A stretch of 64,000 nt of DNA from Candidatus Sulfotelmatobacter sp. (GTDB taxonomy: Bacteria; Acidobacteriota; Terriglobia; Terriglobales; Acidobacteriaceae). How positions within the stretch are numbered: the stretch's first letter is position 1; every line of letters begins with the position of its first letter. Positions 25,970 to 34,808 of this stretch are shown in pieces. The notes beneath the pieces were generated by a model, which ran no database searches, was not told the DNA's origin, and saw nothing but the letters and a program-made list of their open reading frames with translations. Location of the stretch: assembly GCA_036500765.1 (NCBI GenBank), contig DASYBM010000001.1:124001-188000 (forward strand). Direction: 5' to 3'. The position numbers and the translations under genes were made by a program.

Positions 25970-26551
25970 GTGGGTATCTTAATGGGTTGGGGCAGACTGC
26001 GGTTCCGATCGATATTGACGACGGCGCTCTTGCTTTCTTCCGGCCTCGCTATCGCACAACAAGGGCTCGATTTGGATGGCCACTCGGTAAATCCGCTGGC
26101 GGCGAATCCCGGCAAGATTGTGGTGCTTGTGTTTGTGCGGAGGGACTGCCCGGTTTCCAGCCGCTATGCTCCGGTCATTCAGCAGATCAGCAAACAGTTT
26201 GCCGAGCGAGCCAACTTCTGGCTGGTGTTTCCTGACAAGACGGAATCGGCGGCTTCGATTCGCCAGTATCTTGCAGACTATAAATATCATGTGCCGGCGC
26301 TGCGCGATCCTGAACATGTGCTCGTGAAGATGGGGCGCGTGCAAATTACTCCGGAGGTGGCCGTCTTTGACCCAGATCGTCACCTTGTCTATGACGGGCG
26401 CATTGACGACTGGTATTTTGATTTGAGCCGGTCGCGAACTGCCCCGACGACGCACGAACTGGAGGACGCCATTCGCGCGGCGTTGGCGGGGAAAGTTCTC
26501 GCGAGGAGCGAAGTCAGGGGAGTGGGATGCTACATCTCGGACCTCGACTAG
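25970..26551 (+). CDS. redoxin-like exported protein with a monothiol site
   Basis: 193 residues from GTG at 25970, seven bases after GAAGGG; ATG at 25982 is an alternative. A signal peptide (SILTTALLLSSGLAIAQ) is followed by a thioredoxin/peroxiredoxin-like fold: KIVVLVFVRRDCPVSSRYAP with one active Cys (C60) and Ser where a second Cys would be, then PDKTESAASIRQYLADYKYH and ITPEVAVFDPDRHLVYDGRI. The next gene, a cytochrome/monooxygenase-like protein, overlaps it by 25 bases. In Acidobacteria and Planctomycetes this redoxin is often next to or fused with such a protein, so they probably act together in the periplasm. Confidence 0.85.
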   Translation: MGILMGWGRLRFRSILTTALLLSSGLAIAQQGLDLDGHSVNPLAANPGKIVVLVFVRRDCPVSSRYAPVIQQISKQFAERANFWLVFPDKTESAASIRQYLADYKYHVPALRDPEHVLVKMGRVQITPEVAVFDPDRHLVYDGRIDDWYFDLSRSRTAPTTHELEDAIRAALAGKVLARSEVRGVGCYISDLD

Positions 26552-28434
26552 CCTCCTGGTTGGGTGGGACGCGATTGACGCTGATTGTGCTGGCGGGTGC
26601 AATCGTCGGTGGAACTCTGTGGGGTTCCACGGGCTTCATCATTTCGGCTGGCGCGCGACAATCAACTTCTTCACCTTCATCTTCTTCCGCTACCTCTGCA
26701 CCGCCAATTACTTTCAACCGCGACATCGCTCCGATCATTTTTCATTCCTGCTCGACGTGTCATCGGCCGGGAGAGGCGGCGCCGTTTTCGCTGCTGAGTT
26801 ATTCCGATGTGAAGCGGCATGCGCGGCAGATTGCGGAGGTGACGCAGTCGCGGGCCATGCCTCCGTGGCTGCCGGCGCCGCAACGATTGAAATTTGCCGA
26901 CGAGCTTCGCCTCGCCGACCGAGAAATTGAAATGATTCGGCGCTGGGTGGAGCAGGGCGCGATTGAAGGCGATCCGCGGGATTTGCCTGCGCCGCCGAAG
27001 TTCGTTGAGGGCTGGCGGCTAGGCAAGCCTGATCTGGTTCTCACGGCCTCGAAGCCGCTCGTTCTTCCGCCGCAAGGCACGGACACGTATTGGAATTTTA
27101 TTTTCCCGGTGCCGATTTCTGGGACGCGCTGGGTGAAGGCGGTGGAGATTCGTCCCGGCGACAAGCGCTACGTGCATCACGCGAATATTCTTATTGATCG
27201 CGAAGGGGCATCGCGCAGACGCGAAGTTGAGCCGGGCGCGGGTTTCGGAGGGATGGAGATTCGCATCGAGTCGCAGGTATTCGATCCTGACAGCCATCTT
27301 CTGTTCTGGAAGCCGGGGACCATTCCTTATGTCGAGCCGGAAGGGATGGCGCTGCGGCTCGACAAAGGGGCAGACCTGATTCTCAATACCCACCTGCAAC
27401 CTTCGGGAAAGACCGAAGTGATTCAGCCGAGCATTGGACTTTATTTCACGCCGCAGCCGGCGACGAAGCTGCCCATGCTGTTGCAACTGGAGAACGATGC
27501 CAAGCTCGACATTCCGGCGGGAGAAAAAGATTTTCTGGTCACCGATAGTTTTACGCTGCCTGTTGATGTGGATCTGCTGGCGATTTATCCCCACGCGCAT
27601 TATCTGGGGAAAGACATTCAGGCATTCGCCACGCTGCCCGACGGCACCAAGCAGACTCTCATTCATATTCCGCATTGGAATTTGAATTGGCAGGCGGTGT
27701 ATCGCTATGCGGAGCCGGTGCGCTTGCCCGCGGGAACGACGGTGAGCCTGCGCTATATGTATGACAATTCCGAGGAAAATCCGCTGAATCCGAATCATCC
27801 GCCGGCGCGGGTGTTGGGTGGAAACCGGTCGAGCGATGAGATGTGTCATTTGTGGCTGCAAGTGCTGCCGGTGAATCATGACGAGGGGCGCGCTCGAGAA
27901 AACCAGGGCGATCCGCGCATGGCGCTCCAGGAAGCGCTGGCGCGGCACAATGTAGAGAAGAATCCGGCGGACTTTGAAGCGCACTACAATCTGGCGGCGA
28001 TGTTGCAGGCTAAGAATAAGATCGATGCTGCGGTTGGCGAGTTCGAGATGGCAGTGAAGTTGCGTCCCGAGGACGCGGCTGCGAACAACGGTCTGGGCGC
28101 GGCGTTGGTGGCGGCGGGGCATCCGGAGCAGGCGGTAGGATATTTGCAGGCGGCGCTGAAGGCGCGTCCGGATTATTTTGACGCTCATTACAATCTGGGG
28201 TTCGCGCTGGCGGGCGGGAATGATTTTGAGGGCGCGGCTGCGCAGTTTGGGATCGCGCTCGGATTGCAGCCGCACGACGCCAATGTCGAGGCGAATCTGG
28301 GAGCGGCACTGGCGGAGTTGGGGAAACTTTCTGAAGCGAAGACGCACTTTGAGCGGGCATTGCAGATTGATCCGCGGCAGCCAATTGCGAAGGAAAATCT
28401 GGAGGCGCTACGGAAGGAAATGAGCGGGCATTAG
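26527..28434 (+). CDS. cytochrome c / type II copper monooxygenase-like protein with TPR tail
   Basis: 635 residues. An N-terminal membrane anchor or signal (LTLIVLAGAIVGGTLWG) is followed by a haem-binding CSTCH at C75-H79 in the segment FHSCSTCHRPGEAAPFSLL. The middle (270-450) resembles the C-terminal domain of ascorbate-dependent type II copper monooxygenases: YVHHANILI, NTHLQPSGKTE, IYPHAHYLGKDIQ and YRYAEPVRLPAGTTVSLRYM, with several His in HxH pairs. The last ~150 residues are TPR repeats (HYNLAAMLQAKNKIDAAVGE, HYNLGFALAGGNDFEGAA). It overlaps the redoxin gene by 25 bases. Substrate is unknown. Confidence 0.82.
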   Translation: MLHLGPRLASWLGGTRLTLIVLAGAIVGGTLWGSTGFIISAGARQSTSSPSSSSATSAPPITFNRDIAPIIFHSCSTCHRPGEAAPFSLLSYSDVKRHARQIAEVTQSRAMPPWLPAPQRLKFADELRLADREIEMIRRWVEQGAIEGDPRDLPAPPKFVEGWRLGKPDLVLTASKPLVLPPQGTDTYWNFIFPVPISGTRWVKAVEIRPGDKRYVHHANILIDREGASRRREVEPGAGFGGMEIRIESQVFDPDSHLLFWKPGTIPYVEPEGMALRLDKGADLILNTHLQPSGKTEVIQPSIGLYFTPQPATKLPMLLQLENDAKLDIPAGEKDFLVTDSFTLPVDVDLLAIYPHAHYLGKDIQAFATLPDGTKQTLIHIPHWNLNWQAVYRYAEPVRLPAGTTVSLRYMYDNSEENPLNPNHPPARVLGGNRSSDEMCHLWLQVLPVNHDEGRARENQGDPRMALQEALARHNVEKNPADFEAHYNLAAMLQAKNKIDAAVGEFEMAVKLRPEDAAANNGLGAALVAAGHPEQAVGYLQAALKARPDYFDAHYNLGFALAGGNDFEGAAAQFGIALGLQPHDANVEANLGAALAELGKLSEAKTHFERALQIDPRQPIAKENLEALRKEMSGH

Positions 28435-28458
28435 GAGCGGCCGGGGCAAGATCAAAAG

Positions 28459-28491
28459 CCCCACTTCTCGCCAAGAATGCGAGAAATGGGG
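28459..28491. repeat. extragenic hairpin CCCCACTTCTCGC / GCGAGAAATGGGG
   Basis: Arms of 13 bases with one mismatch, loop CAAGAAT, then GCACCCGC. A near-identical copy, including the GCACCCGC tail, is at 39807-39850; a related hairpin is inside mnmE. It lies between the monooxygenase-like gene and the TPR gene. Confidence 0.8.
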
Positions 28492-28528
28492 CACCCGCGC
28501 GTCGTGGCGGTTGTGCTCTAATCCTCAT

Positions 28529-29584
28529 ATGGAAGCACGATTCGTTGCTTTGAGGGTTGCTTGCGTCGCCGCTCTTCTTGCGACTCTGACCTCCGTTAGC
28601 GTGGGCCAGCAGCCGGTGTCCACGCCTGCGACCGAATCGCCTCAACCTGCCCCTTCCGAATTCGCGAATGCGCGCAGGCTAATGCAGCAAGGGAAGATCG
28701 ATGAGGCAATCGCCGAGTTAGAGGCTATTGAGGCTCGCGATCCCGGGGCGAAGGGTCTGGATCTGGAGCTGGGAACCGCGTATTACAAGAAAAGCGATTT
28801 CCCGAAGGCGATCGATTATTTGAAGCGGGCAACGGCGGCCGATCCGGCGAATGGCGAAGCGGTTCAGTTCCTTGCGCTGTCGTATTACGCGGGCGGGCAT
28901 CCGGCGGAGGCGATTCCGCTGCTGGAAAAATTGCAGGGCTCATTTTCTTCGCCCAACGTCGATTCTTCCTACATTCTGGGAACTTGCTATATCCAGACCA
29001 AGGATTACGAGCGGGCGCGCCAGGCGTTCGCCAAAATGTTTAATGTGCCGGGGGATTCGGCGGCGAGTTATCTGTTTACCTCGCGCATGCTGTTTCGGCA
29101 GGAATTTGATCCGGTGGCGGAAGAGTACGCGCAGAAGGCTGCGGCGCTCGATTCGAAGCTGCCGCTGGTGCACGAACTGCTGGGCGAGTTGTATACGTAC
29201 AAGTCGCGGATTCCGGAATCGATTGCCGAGTTCCAGAAGGAATTAGCAATCAATCCGGCGAATGCGGCGACTTACTATAAGCTGGCCGACGCGTATTCGC
29301 GAATTCAGAAGTATGACGATGCGCAGCGGTTGCTGCAACGCTCGATCCGGCTGGATCCCACTTCGACGACGCCGTTTATTCTGATGGGCAAGGTTCTGGA
29401 GAAGAAGGGTGAATATGATTTGGCTCTGACGGCGTTGCAGCGAGCGGCGACGATGGACCCGAATAACCCGATGACGCATTATTTGCTGGGACAGGCTTAC
29501 CGGAATGTGGGGAAGAAAGAGCAGGCAGAGGGCGAGTTGAAGTTGTCGGAGGAGTTGCAGAATAAGCAGAATTCGCACCCGTAG
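28529..29584 (+). CDS. exported TPR-repeat protein
   Basis: About 351 residues. The ATG at 28529 opens a signal peptide (FVALRVACVAALLATLTSV, cut near VGQQ). The rest is a series of TPR motifs: RRLMQQGKIDEAIAELEAIE, YYKKSDFPKAIDYLKRATA, CYIQTKDYERARQAFAKMF, YKLADAYSRIQKYDDAQRLL and LGQAYRNVGKKEQAEGELKL. It likely scaffolds a periplasmic complex. It follows the redoxin and cytochrome/TPR genes on the same strand, separated by the hairpin repeat. Confidence 0.85.
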   Translation: MEARFVALRVACVAALLATLTSVSVGQQPVSTPATESPQPAPSEFANARRLMQQGKIDEAIAELEAIEARDPGAKGLDLELGTAYYKKSDFPKAIDYLKRATAADPANGEAVQFLALSYYAGGHPAEAIPLLEKLQGSFSSPNVDSSYILGTCYIQTKDYERARQAFAKMFNVPGDSAASYLFTSRMLFRQEFDPVAEEYAQKAAALDSKLPLVHELLGELYTYKSRIPESIAEFQKELAINPANAATYYKLADAYSRIQKYDDAQRLLQRSIRLDPTSTTPFILMGKVLEKKGEYDLALTALQRAATMDPNNPMTHYLLGQAYRNVGKKEQAEGELKLSEELQNKQNSHP

Positions 29585-29658
29585 ATCCTGAGATGACACA
29601 ACGTTGAACGTGAATACAGGCAGGTGTATAGTGTTGCCAACTAACATCGGGGGATACT

Positions 29659-30360
29659 ATGTTCGTTTCACCTACGGCCCCGGAATCAGCCTCTCTGTTG
29701 TCCTCAATACTTGACGTCGTTGATAAGGTCACCAAAATCCTGGCGGTTGTAATAGGAGGCGGGTGGGCCTACTTGAACTACCTTCGAGGCCGCACTTTCA
29801 GGAAAAGGCTAGAGCTGAAGATTTCTGGCAAGCCGATCTGGTGCAGGGGAGTACTCTTTCTTTCCGGATCTGCCCAAATCAAGAATGTTGGACTGTCGAA
29901 GTTCTCCATCGAACAGAGGGGAACGGCCATTTCGGTATCCGACCTAATCCCGGTGCCCGCGGTGAAAAATCCCGTGGACGCGAGCGAGGAACTGGTTAAA
30001 GTCCGAAGCGTCTATAAGAATCACGGATGGATTGAGCCTGGAGAAACAATAGAGGAGAGCTTCCTTCTGCAATTGCCAGAAGACGAACTTCGGGCGGCTG
30101 TCAAATTGGAATTACGTGTGGTCGCTGCCCACATCGAGTGGAATGCAAATAGCATTGTGGAACTTGACAGCGCAAAACCCGTTACAGCAGCGGGAACGGT
30201 TGCCACTCGGGTACGACACTCAGACTTTATCCATGCAGCAGAAACGAAGGAAATATTACTCCCCACGCAGCCGCGACCGGCTGAATTCGTTCAACTGACC
30301 GAGAGACCAAAAGTGACAGAGGAAATCGAGAAGTTGAAGGCGAAGGGAATCCTGGGGTGA
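29659..30360 (+). CDS. membrane-anchored protein of unknown function
   Basis: 233 residues. One hydrophobic helix near the N-terminus (ILAVVIGGGWAYLNYLRG) then a soluble beta-rich domain (SGSAQIKNVGLSKFSIEQRG, GWIEPGETIEESFLLQLPED). The ending EIEKLKAKGILG is helical. No family recognised. GGGGGATACT before the ATG gives a ribosome site. Base composition is lower in GC than neighbours, so it may have been gained by transfer. It is followed closely by a small charged protein. Confidence 0.6.
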   Translation: MFVSPTAPESASLLSSILDVVDKVTKILAVVIGGGWAYLNYLRGRTFRKRLELKISGKPIWCRGVLFLSGSAQIKNVGLSKFSIEQRGTAISVSDLIPVPAVKNPVDASEELVKVRSVYKNHGWIEPGETIEESFLLQLPEDELRAAVKLELRVVAAHIEWNANSIVELDSAKPVTAAGTVATRVRHSDFIHAAETKEILLPTQPRPAEFVQLTERPKVTEEIEKLKAKGILG

Positions 30361-30434
30361 CGCCCGCGAGCGAGCGAGGGGCTTGTGCATTGGCCAATAC
30401 CTTGATTTTCAGCAAAACGAAAAGGGGTGGTGGA

Positions 30435-30578
30435 ATGTCGAAAGCTCAAGACCAAGCAATTGAGGACCGCAAAAGGACAAGAGATATTGAGGAGCGCAAG
30501 GACAAGGCTCAACAAGATGAGGATCGTCGGAAAACCGACCTGATCGAGCAACTTAAGCGAAAACAGGGTGGCTCTTGA
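30435..30578 (+). CDS. small highly charged protein
   Basis: 47 residues from the ATG at 30435, preceded by a purine-rich GGGGTGGTGGA site. The sequence is almost wholly Lys, Glu, Asp, Arg and Gln (KAQDQAIEDRKRTRDIEERK), predicting a single long helix or coiled coil. An alternative GTG start at 30357 overlaps the upstream stop and would add 26 residues without family support. Function unknown; linked to the preceding gene by position. Confidence 0.45.
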   Translation: MSKAQDQAIEDRKRTRDIEERKDKAQQDEDRRKTDLIEQLKRKQGGS

Positions 30579-30628
30579 GGCGCTAATAGCCTCCCTGTGA
30601 ATCCTTGGCTTCGCAGCTCCAAGCAAGC

Positions 30629-32785
30629 TCATAACGCGGCGGCCTGATCGCGGCGGCGGGCTTGGATTTCTATAAAGACATTTACTAACGAGACCGCTGC
30701 CGGGGTTACGCCGGGAATGCGCGAAGCCTGGCCGATGGTGCGGGGGCGAACGTGGGTGAGTTTTTCCTGCATCTCGCGGGAAAGGCCGCTGACGCTGCGG
30801 TAATCGAACCAGTCGGGGATGGAGTGCTGCTCGGATTTCTTCAGGCGATCCATGGCGCGCTGCTGTTGTAGCAGGTAGCCTTCGTACTTGATTTCGGTCT
30901 CGACGGACTTCAGTTCGTTTCTGATCTCAGAACCAAGATCAACCACAGAGGTCATTGGGGACACCGAGGATCTTCTTGCGAAAAATTCCGGTGTCAGTTC
31001 GCGCAGGACTGGGACCAGGCGTTCTGCTGTGATTTCGGGCCGCTTCAGGAACTGGGCGAGTGACTGGCCTGTTGCCGATCCCCACTCAACCGCGGGCTCC
31101 GGTGCGCTGGCGGCGACAGCAGGTTCCTCGGCGCTTCGCTTCTCGGACTGACAAGACTTTAGGCGCTCTGACATTTCCACTGTCAGTCTTGTACTTTCCA
31201 TCAACTTCTTCAGATTCTGCAAGCGCCCTTGCTTCGATTCGAAATCTGACCATGCTTGATCGGAGATCAGGCCGATGCGGCGGCCGTGCGGCGTGAGTCG
31301 GCGGTCGGCGTTGTCGATCCGCAGGTGCAGGCGGAATTCGGCGCGGCTGGTGAACATTCGGTAGGGTTCATTCGTGCCTTTTGAGATCAGGTCATCGATC
31401 AGGATCGCGGTGTAGGCTTCGGTGCGGTCGAGGATCAGCGGCGGCTGTTGCTGCACTTGCAGTGCCGCGTTGATGCCGGCCATCAGGCCTTGGCAGGCTG
31501 CTTCTTCGTAGCCGCTCGTGCCGTTGATCTGGCCGCCGAGGAAAAGGCCGGCAATCTTACGGGTTTCGAGCGTGCGCTCGAGTTCGGTGGGGTCGATGGA
31601 GTCGTACTCGATGGCATAGCCGGGGCGCAGCATGTCGGCGCTTTCAAGGCCGGGAATCGACTTCAGGATTTCGATCTGCACTTCCACCGGCAAGCTCGTG
31701 CTCATGCCGTTGACATAGATTTCATGCGTGTTCAGGCCCTCCGGTTCGAGAAAGAGCTGGTGCATCTCCTTGTCGGGAAACTTCACGATCTTGTCTTCGA
31801 TCGAGGGGCAGTAGCGCGGACCGATGGACTGGATCTGTCCGCTGTACATGGGCGAGCGGTGAACGTTCTCGCGGATGATGCGATGTGTCTCGGGCGTGGT
31901 GTAGGCGATGTAGCACGGCACTTGCGAGTCGTGGTGCGCGACGCGGCGAGTGCGAAAGCTGAATGGAGTGGGATCGACGTCGCCGGGCTGCTCAGCGAAG
32001 CGTGACCAGTCGATGGTGCGTCCGTCGAGGCGTGGAGGAGTGCCGGTCTTGAGGCGGCATCCGCGCAGGCCGAGTTTTTTCAGAGCCTCGCCGAGCAAGA
32101 TGGCGTTGGGCTCACCGGATCGTCCGGCAGGATATTGTTGCTCGCCGCAGTGGATGAGGCCGTTAAGGAATGTGCCGGTGGTGATGATGACGGCGGCGGC
32201 GCCGACGGTACGGCCGTCTCGGAGGCGGATGCCTATGACTCGCCTGCGCTCGTCGTCATCGGTCGTCGGTCGTTGGTCGTCGGCTGAAACAGCAGGTCCC
32301 TCGACTGCGCGCTCGCTTTCGCTCGCGCTCCGCTCAGGATGACAGACTGATGGGAGGTTGGCCGACGACTGACGACCGACGACCGACGACGATTCCACAA
32401 TCAGATCCGCGACTTCTGCCTGCTTAATCTTCAGATTCGGCTGCGATTCGAGGACTTCGCGCATCTTCAGGCGGTAGGCCTGCTTGTCGCATTGCGCGCG
32501 GGGCGACCAGACAGCAGGGCCACGGGACGTATTCAGCAGGCGGAACTGGATGCCGACTGCGTCGGTGATTTCGCCCATGATGCCGCCAAGAGCGTCGACT
32601 TCGCGGACGAGATGTCCTTTAGCAATGCCGCCGACGGCGGGGTTACACGACATCTGCGCGATCAGGTCGACGTTGAGCGTGTAGAGGGCGGTCTTCAGGC
32701 CCATGCGTGCGGCGGCCATGGCGGCCTCGCATCCGGCATGTCCCGCGCCGACTACGACTACGTCGAATTGTTCTGTGAATTGCAT
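30629..32785 (-). CDS. mnmG: tRNA uridine-5-carboxymethylaminomethyl enzyme MnmG (GidA)
   Basis: 718 residues; FAD-dependent partner of MnmE in wobble-uridine modification. The FAD-binding motif is [12 protein letters not shown] (11-22), followed by [27 protein letters not shown] and [14 protein letters not shown] are the family segments, and the C-terminus has the [10 protein letters not shown] helix that binds MnmE. It is about 90 residues longer than usual. One insertion (~131-182) replaces a short turn between DLIVE and VIGIRLRDG; the second is near 550 ([13 protein letters not shown]). Both are encoded by repeat elements and stay in frame. Conserved motifs are undamaged, so the enzyme should work. 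Confidence 0.95.
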   Translation of the reverse strand: MQFTEQFDVVVVGAGHAGCEAAMAAARMGLKTALYTLNVDLIAQMSCNPAVGGIAKGHLVREVDALGGIMGEITDAVGIQFRLLNTSRGPAVWSPRAQCDKQAYRLKMREVLESQPNLKIKQAEVADLIVESSSVVGRQSSANLPSVCHPERSASESERAVEGPAVSADDQRPTTDDDERRRVIGIRLRDGRTVGAAAVIITTGTFLNGLIHCGEQQYPAGRSGEPNAILLGEALKKLGLRGCRLKTGTPPRLDGRTIDWSRFAEQPGDVDPTPFSFRTRRVAHHDSQVPCYIAYTTPETHRIIRENVHRSPMYSGQIQSIGPRYCPSIEDKIVKFPDKEMHQLFLEPEGLNTHEIYVNGMSTSLPVEVQIEILKSIPGLESADMLRPGYAIEYDSIDPTELERTLETRKIAGLFLGGQINGTSGYEEAACQGLMAGINAALQVQQQPPLILDRTEAYTAILIDDLISKGTNEPYRMFTSRAEFRLHLRIDNADRRLTPHGRRIGLISDQAWSDFESKQGRLQNLKKLMESTRLTVEMSERLKSCQSEKRSAEEPAVAASAPEPAVEWGSATGQSLAQFLKRPEITAERLVPVLRELTPEFFARRSSVSPMTSVVDLGSEIRNELKSVETEIKYEGYLLQQQRAMDRLKKSEQHSIPDWFDYRSVSGLSREMQEKLTHVRPRTIGQASRIPGVTPAAVSLVNVFIEIQARRRDQAAAL
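31115..31153. repeat. second in-frame repeat insertion in mnmG
   Basis: On the plus strand GACAGCAGGTTCCTCG is followed 11 bases later by CTCGGACTGACA, the ends of the CAGCAGGT...GGAATGACA family. It encodes [13 protein letters not shown] in MnmG, in a linker of the C-terminal half where related proteins have only a short loop. Confidence 0.7.
32240..32396. repeat. composite heptamer-repeat element, copy C, in frame within mnmG
   Basis: On the plus strand the left arm is GTCGTCATCGGTCGTCGGTC-type heptamers (32247-32283), the core is a CAGCAGGTCCCTCG...CTCAGGATGACA repeat (32288-32345), and the right arm is the inverted heptamer array (32361-32393). It is thus the layout of copies A and B with another repeat nested in it. 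The frame stays open through all of it, giving residues ~131-182 of MnmG. Confidence 0.88.
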
Positions 32786-32997
32786 GGAGCGTGAGGATCG
32801 AACCTTAGAAAACTCCCGACCTACTTCTCATTCTAGCAACTTGTATGGAGTCGCGGACGCCTCGTCCGGTTGCGCGCGAAAGCGCGTAATCGAGAGCTCA
32901 ACGGCGGCGATTCTTGCGTAAGCTGCCTCATGCGTCGCTTCGCTCCGCGGGGCGGACGAATGCGTCCCCCCTACGCGAGCAATTACAATCGCTCACA

Positions 32998-34260
32998 GTG
33001 TCCATTACTTTTCGCATCGATAAAACCTACGGTAGAGCGCGCGCAGGGCGGTTGCTGACACCGCATGCGGGGATTGAGACTCCGGTGTTCATGCCTGTGG
33101 GGACGCAGGCTACGGTGAAGGGAGTGCCGCAGGAGACGCTGGAAGATCTGACGGCGCAAATTATTCTCGGAAACACCTATCACTTATACCTGCGGCCCGG
33201 AGTTGCCACTGTAAGGAAGATGGGGGGATTGCACGGGTTTATGGCGTGGCGACGTGCCATTCTTACCGACTCCGGAGGATTTCAGGTTTTCAGTTTGAGT
33301 GAGCTGCGCAAGGTTACTGAGGACGGAGTGACGTTTCGGTCGCATCTGAACGGGTCTTCGCATTTTTTCAGCCCGGAGAGCGCGATGGAGGCGCAGATCG
33401 GGCTGGGAGCGGACATCATCATGGCGTTCGATGAGTGCACGGAGTATCCGGCAGACACGGCGCGGGCGCGGGCTTCGATGGAGATGACGGCGCGGTGGGC
33501 GGCGCGGAGCAAGGCTTACTTTGAGGAGCATAAGCATGAGGTGCCTTGGAGTGGGGCTTCCGGCTCTCGGCTTCCGGCTTCCGGCAGCATGGACGAGGTT
33601 TCGGATGGCGACGGCAAACAGCAGGTTCCTCGCGTTGCTCGGAATGACAAGAAAGAAGGGCGTCGGGACCACAACGAGAGTGGTGAAGCGACACAATCTT
33701 TGTTCGGCATTGTGCAAGGGGGAATGGATCGGGCGCTGCGGAAGGAGTCGGCGGAGCGGACTGTCGAGATCGGGTTTCCCGGCTATGCCATTGGCGGCCT
33801 GAGCGTGGGGGAGCCGCGGGAGTTGACTCAAGAGATTGTGGAGTCGACGCTGGAATATCTTCCCAAAGACCAGCCGCGCTATCTGATGGGGGTAGGGACG
33901 CCGGAAGAGATTGTCGAGTATGCAAATCTTGGCGTGGACATGATGGATTGCGTACTGCCGACGCGGGCGGCGCGGCATGGGCTGCTGTTTACCTCGGAGG
34001 GGAAAGTTTCGATCAAGCAGGCGCGCTATGCTCAGGATGCGGGTCCGCTGGACTCGAATTGCGTCTGCCGGGTGTGCCGGCGCTACTCGCGGGCTTATTT
34101 GCGACATCTTTATGCATCCAATGAAGTGCTGGCGCAGGTCTTGAATACGATCCACAACCTGAGTTTCTACCTTGACACTATGCGGCGGGTGCGGCATTCT
34201 ATTTCACTTGGGGAAGATTCCCGTTTTCTTTCTACTGTCTGGTCGCAACCGAAGCCCTGA
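32998..34260 (+). CDS. tgt: queuine/preQ1 tRNA-guanine transglycosylase Tgt
   Basis: 420 residues from GTG at 32998 (SITFRIDKTYGRARAGRLLT); the frame open upstream has only TTG. The enzyme swaps guanine 34 for preQ1 in tRNAs with GUN anticodons. Active-site segments DSGGFQVFSL and GGLSVGEP, the DCVLPTRAARHG motif, and the zinc site CVCRVCRRYSRAYLRHL are present. It is about 48 residues longer than usual: an insertion between KAYFEEHK and SLFGIVQGG is built from repeats. It is followed by a terminator and then yajC-secD-secF, the usual bacterial order tgt-yajC-secDF. Confidence 0.95.
   Translation: MSITFRIDKTYGRARAGRLLTPHAGIETPVFMPVGTQATVKGVPQETLEDLTAQIILGNTYHLYLRPGVATVRKMGGLHGFMAWRRAILTDSGGFQVFSLSELRKVTEDGVTFRSHLNGSSHFFSPESAMEAQIGLGADIIMAFDECTEYPADTARARASMEMTARWAARSKAYFEEHKHEVPWSGASGSRLPASGSMDEVSDGDGKQQVPRVARNDKKEGRRDHNESGEATQSLFGIVQGGMDRALRKESAERTVEIGFPGYAIGGLSVGEPRELTQEIVESTLEYLPKDQPRYLMGVGTPEEIVEYANLGVDMMDCVLPTRAARHGLLFTSEGKVSIKQARYAQDAGPLDSNCVCRVCRRYSRAYLRHLYASNEVLAQVLNTIHNLSFYLDTMRRVRHSISLGEDSRFLSTVWSQPKP
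33540..33695. repeat. in-frame repeat insertion inside tgt
   Basis: It begins with heptamers GGCTTCC-GGCTCTC-GGCTTCC at 33555, 33562, 33569 and 33576 and continues into AACAGCAGGTTCCTCG ... CTCGGAATGACA (33617-33650), the same core as in mnmG. It encodes a segment rich in Ser, Gly and charged residues, including KQQVPRVARNDKK, in an exposed loop before the SLFGIVQGG strand. Confidence 0.82.
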
Positions 34261-34361
34261 TGTCAGGGAAACGACCTCTAGAAAGATCTCCCCGGATTCA
34301 AGCCTGAAAGCTGAAGGAACCCGGCCGAAGTCGATCTAAACCCCGTGGTGAAATCACAGCT

Positions 34362-34394
34362 CCCGCGGCGCTAAAAAGGCGCGGGCGGTTTTTT
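34362..34394 (+). terminator. intrinsic terminator after tgt
   Basis: CCCGCG (34362-34367) and CGCGGG (34380-34385) form a 6-bp stem, followed by CGG and six T (34389-34394). It would separate tgt from the yajC-secDF genes, at least in part. Confidence 0.7.
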
Positions 34395-34418
34395 GCGGAT
34401 ACGCGCGTTTAGACCTCT

Positions 34419-34745
34419 ATGCAATTTTTGCTGGCAATGCAGCTCGGCGGTGGTGGCGGTATGGGATGGCTGGGGATGGCGCCGCTCATCTTCATTTTTG
34501 CCATCTTCTATTTTCTTTTGATTTTGCCGCAGCAGCGCCGCCAGAAAAAATGGCAGGCCATGCTCGATCAGCTCAAAACCGGGGATAAAGTCACGACCAC
34601 CGGTGGGCTGCGGGGCACGATCATGGCGCTCAAGGACGATGCGATCCATTTGCGCGTTCCGCCGAACAATATCGTCGTGGAAGTCACCAAGGCGTCGGTG
34701 CAGGTAGTGACGACGCCTGAGGAAGACGTCAAAACCAGCAAATAG
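34419..34745 (+). CDS. yajC: preprotein translocase accessory subunit YajC
   Basis: 108 residues, a single membrane helix MAPLIFIFAIFYFLLILPQQ followed by the conserved RRQKKWQAMLDQLKTGDKV and TTGGLRGTIMALKDD. The start has a run of glycine (MQLGGGGGMGWLG). YajC binds SecDF in the inner membrane. The gene lies 63 bases upstream of secD in the canonical order. Confidence 0.94.
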   Translation: MQFLLAMQLGGGGGMGWLGMAPLIFIFAIFYFLLILPQQRRQKKWQAMLDQLKTGDKVTTTGGLRGTIMALKDDAIHLRVPPNNIVVEVTKASVQVVTTPEEDVKTSK

Positions 34746-34808
34746 AAGACCAGCGTATACATATAGAAGACCGTAATAGAAGCGGATAAATTTTGGGTTG
34801 TTCTCATC

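Noticed and set aside
27019-28347. 442-codon frame on the minus strand
   Set aside because: Antisense to the cytochrome/monooxygenase gene; no ribosome site or domain.
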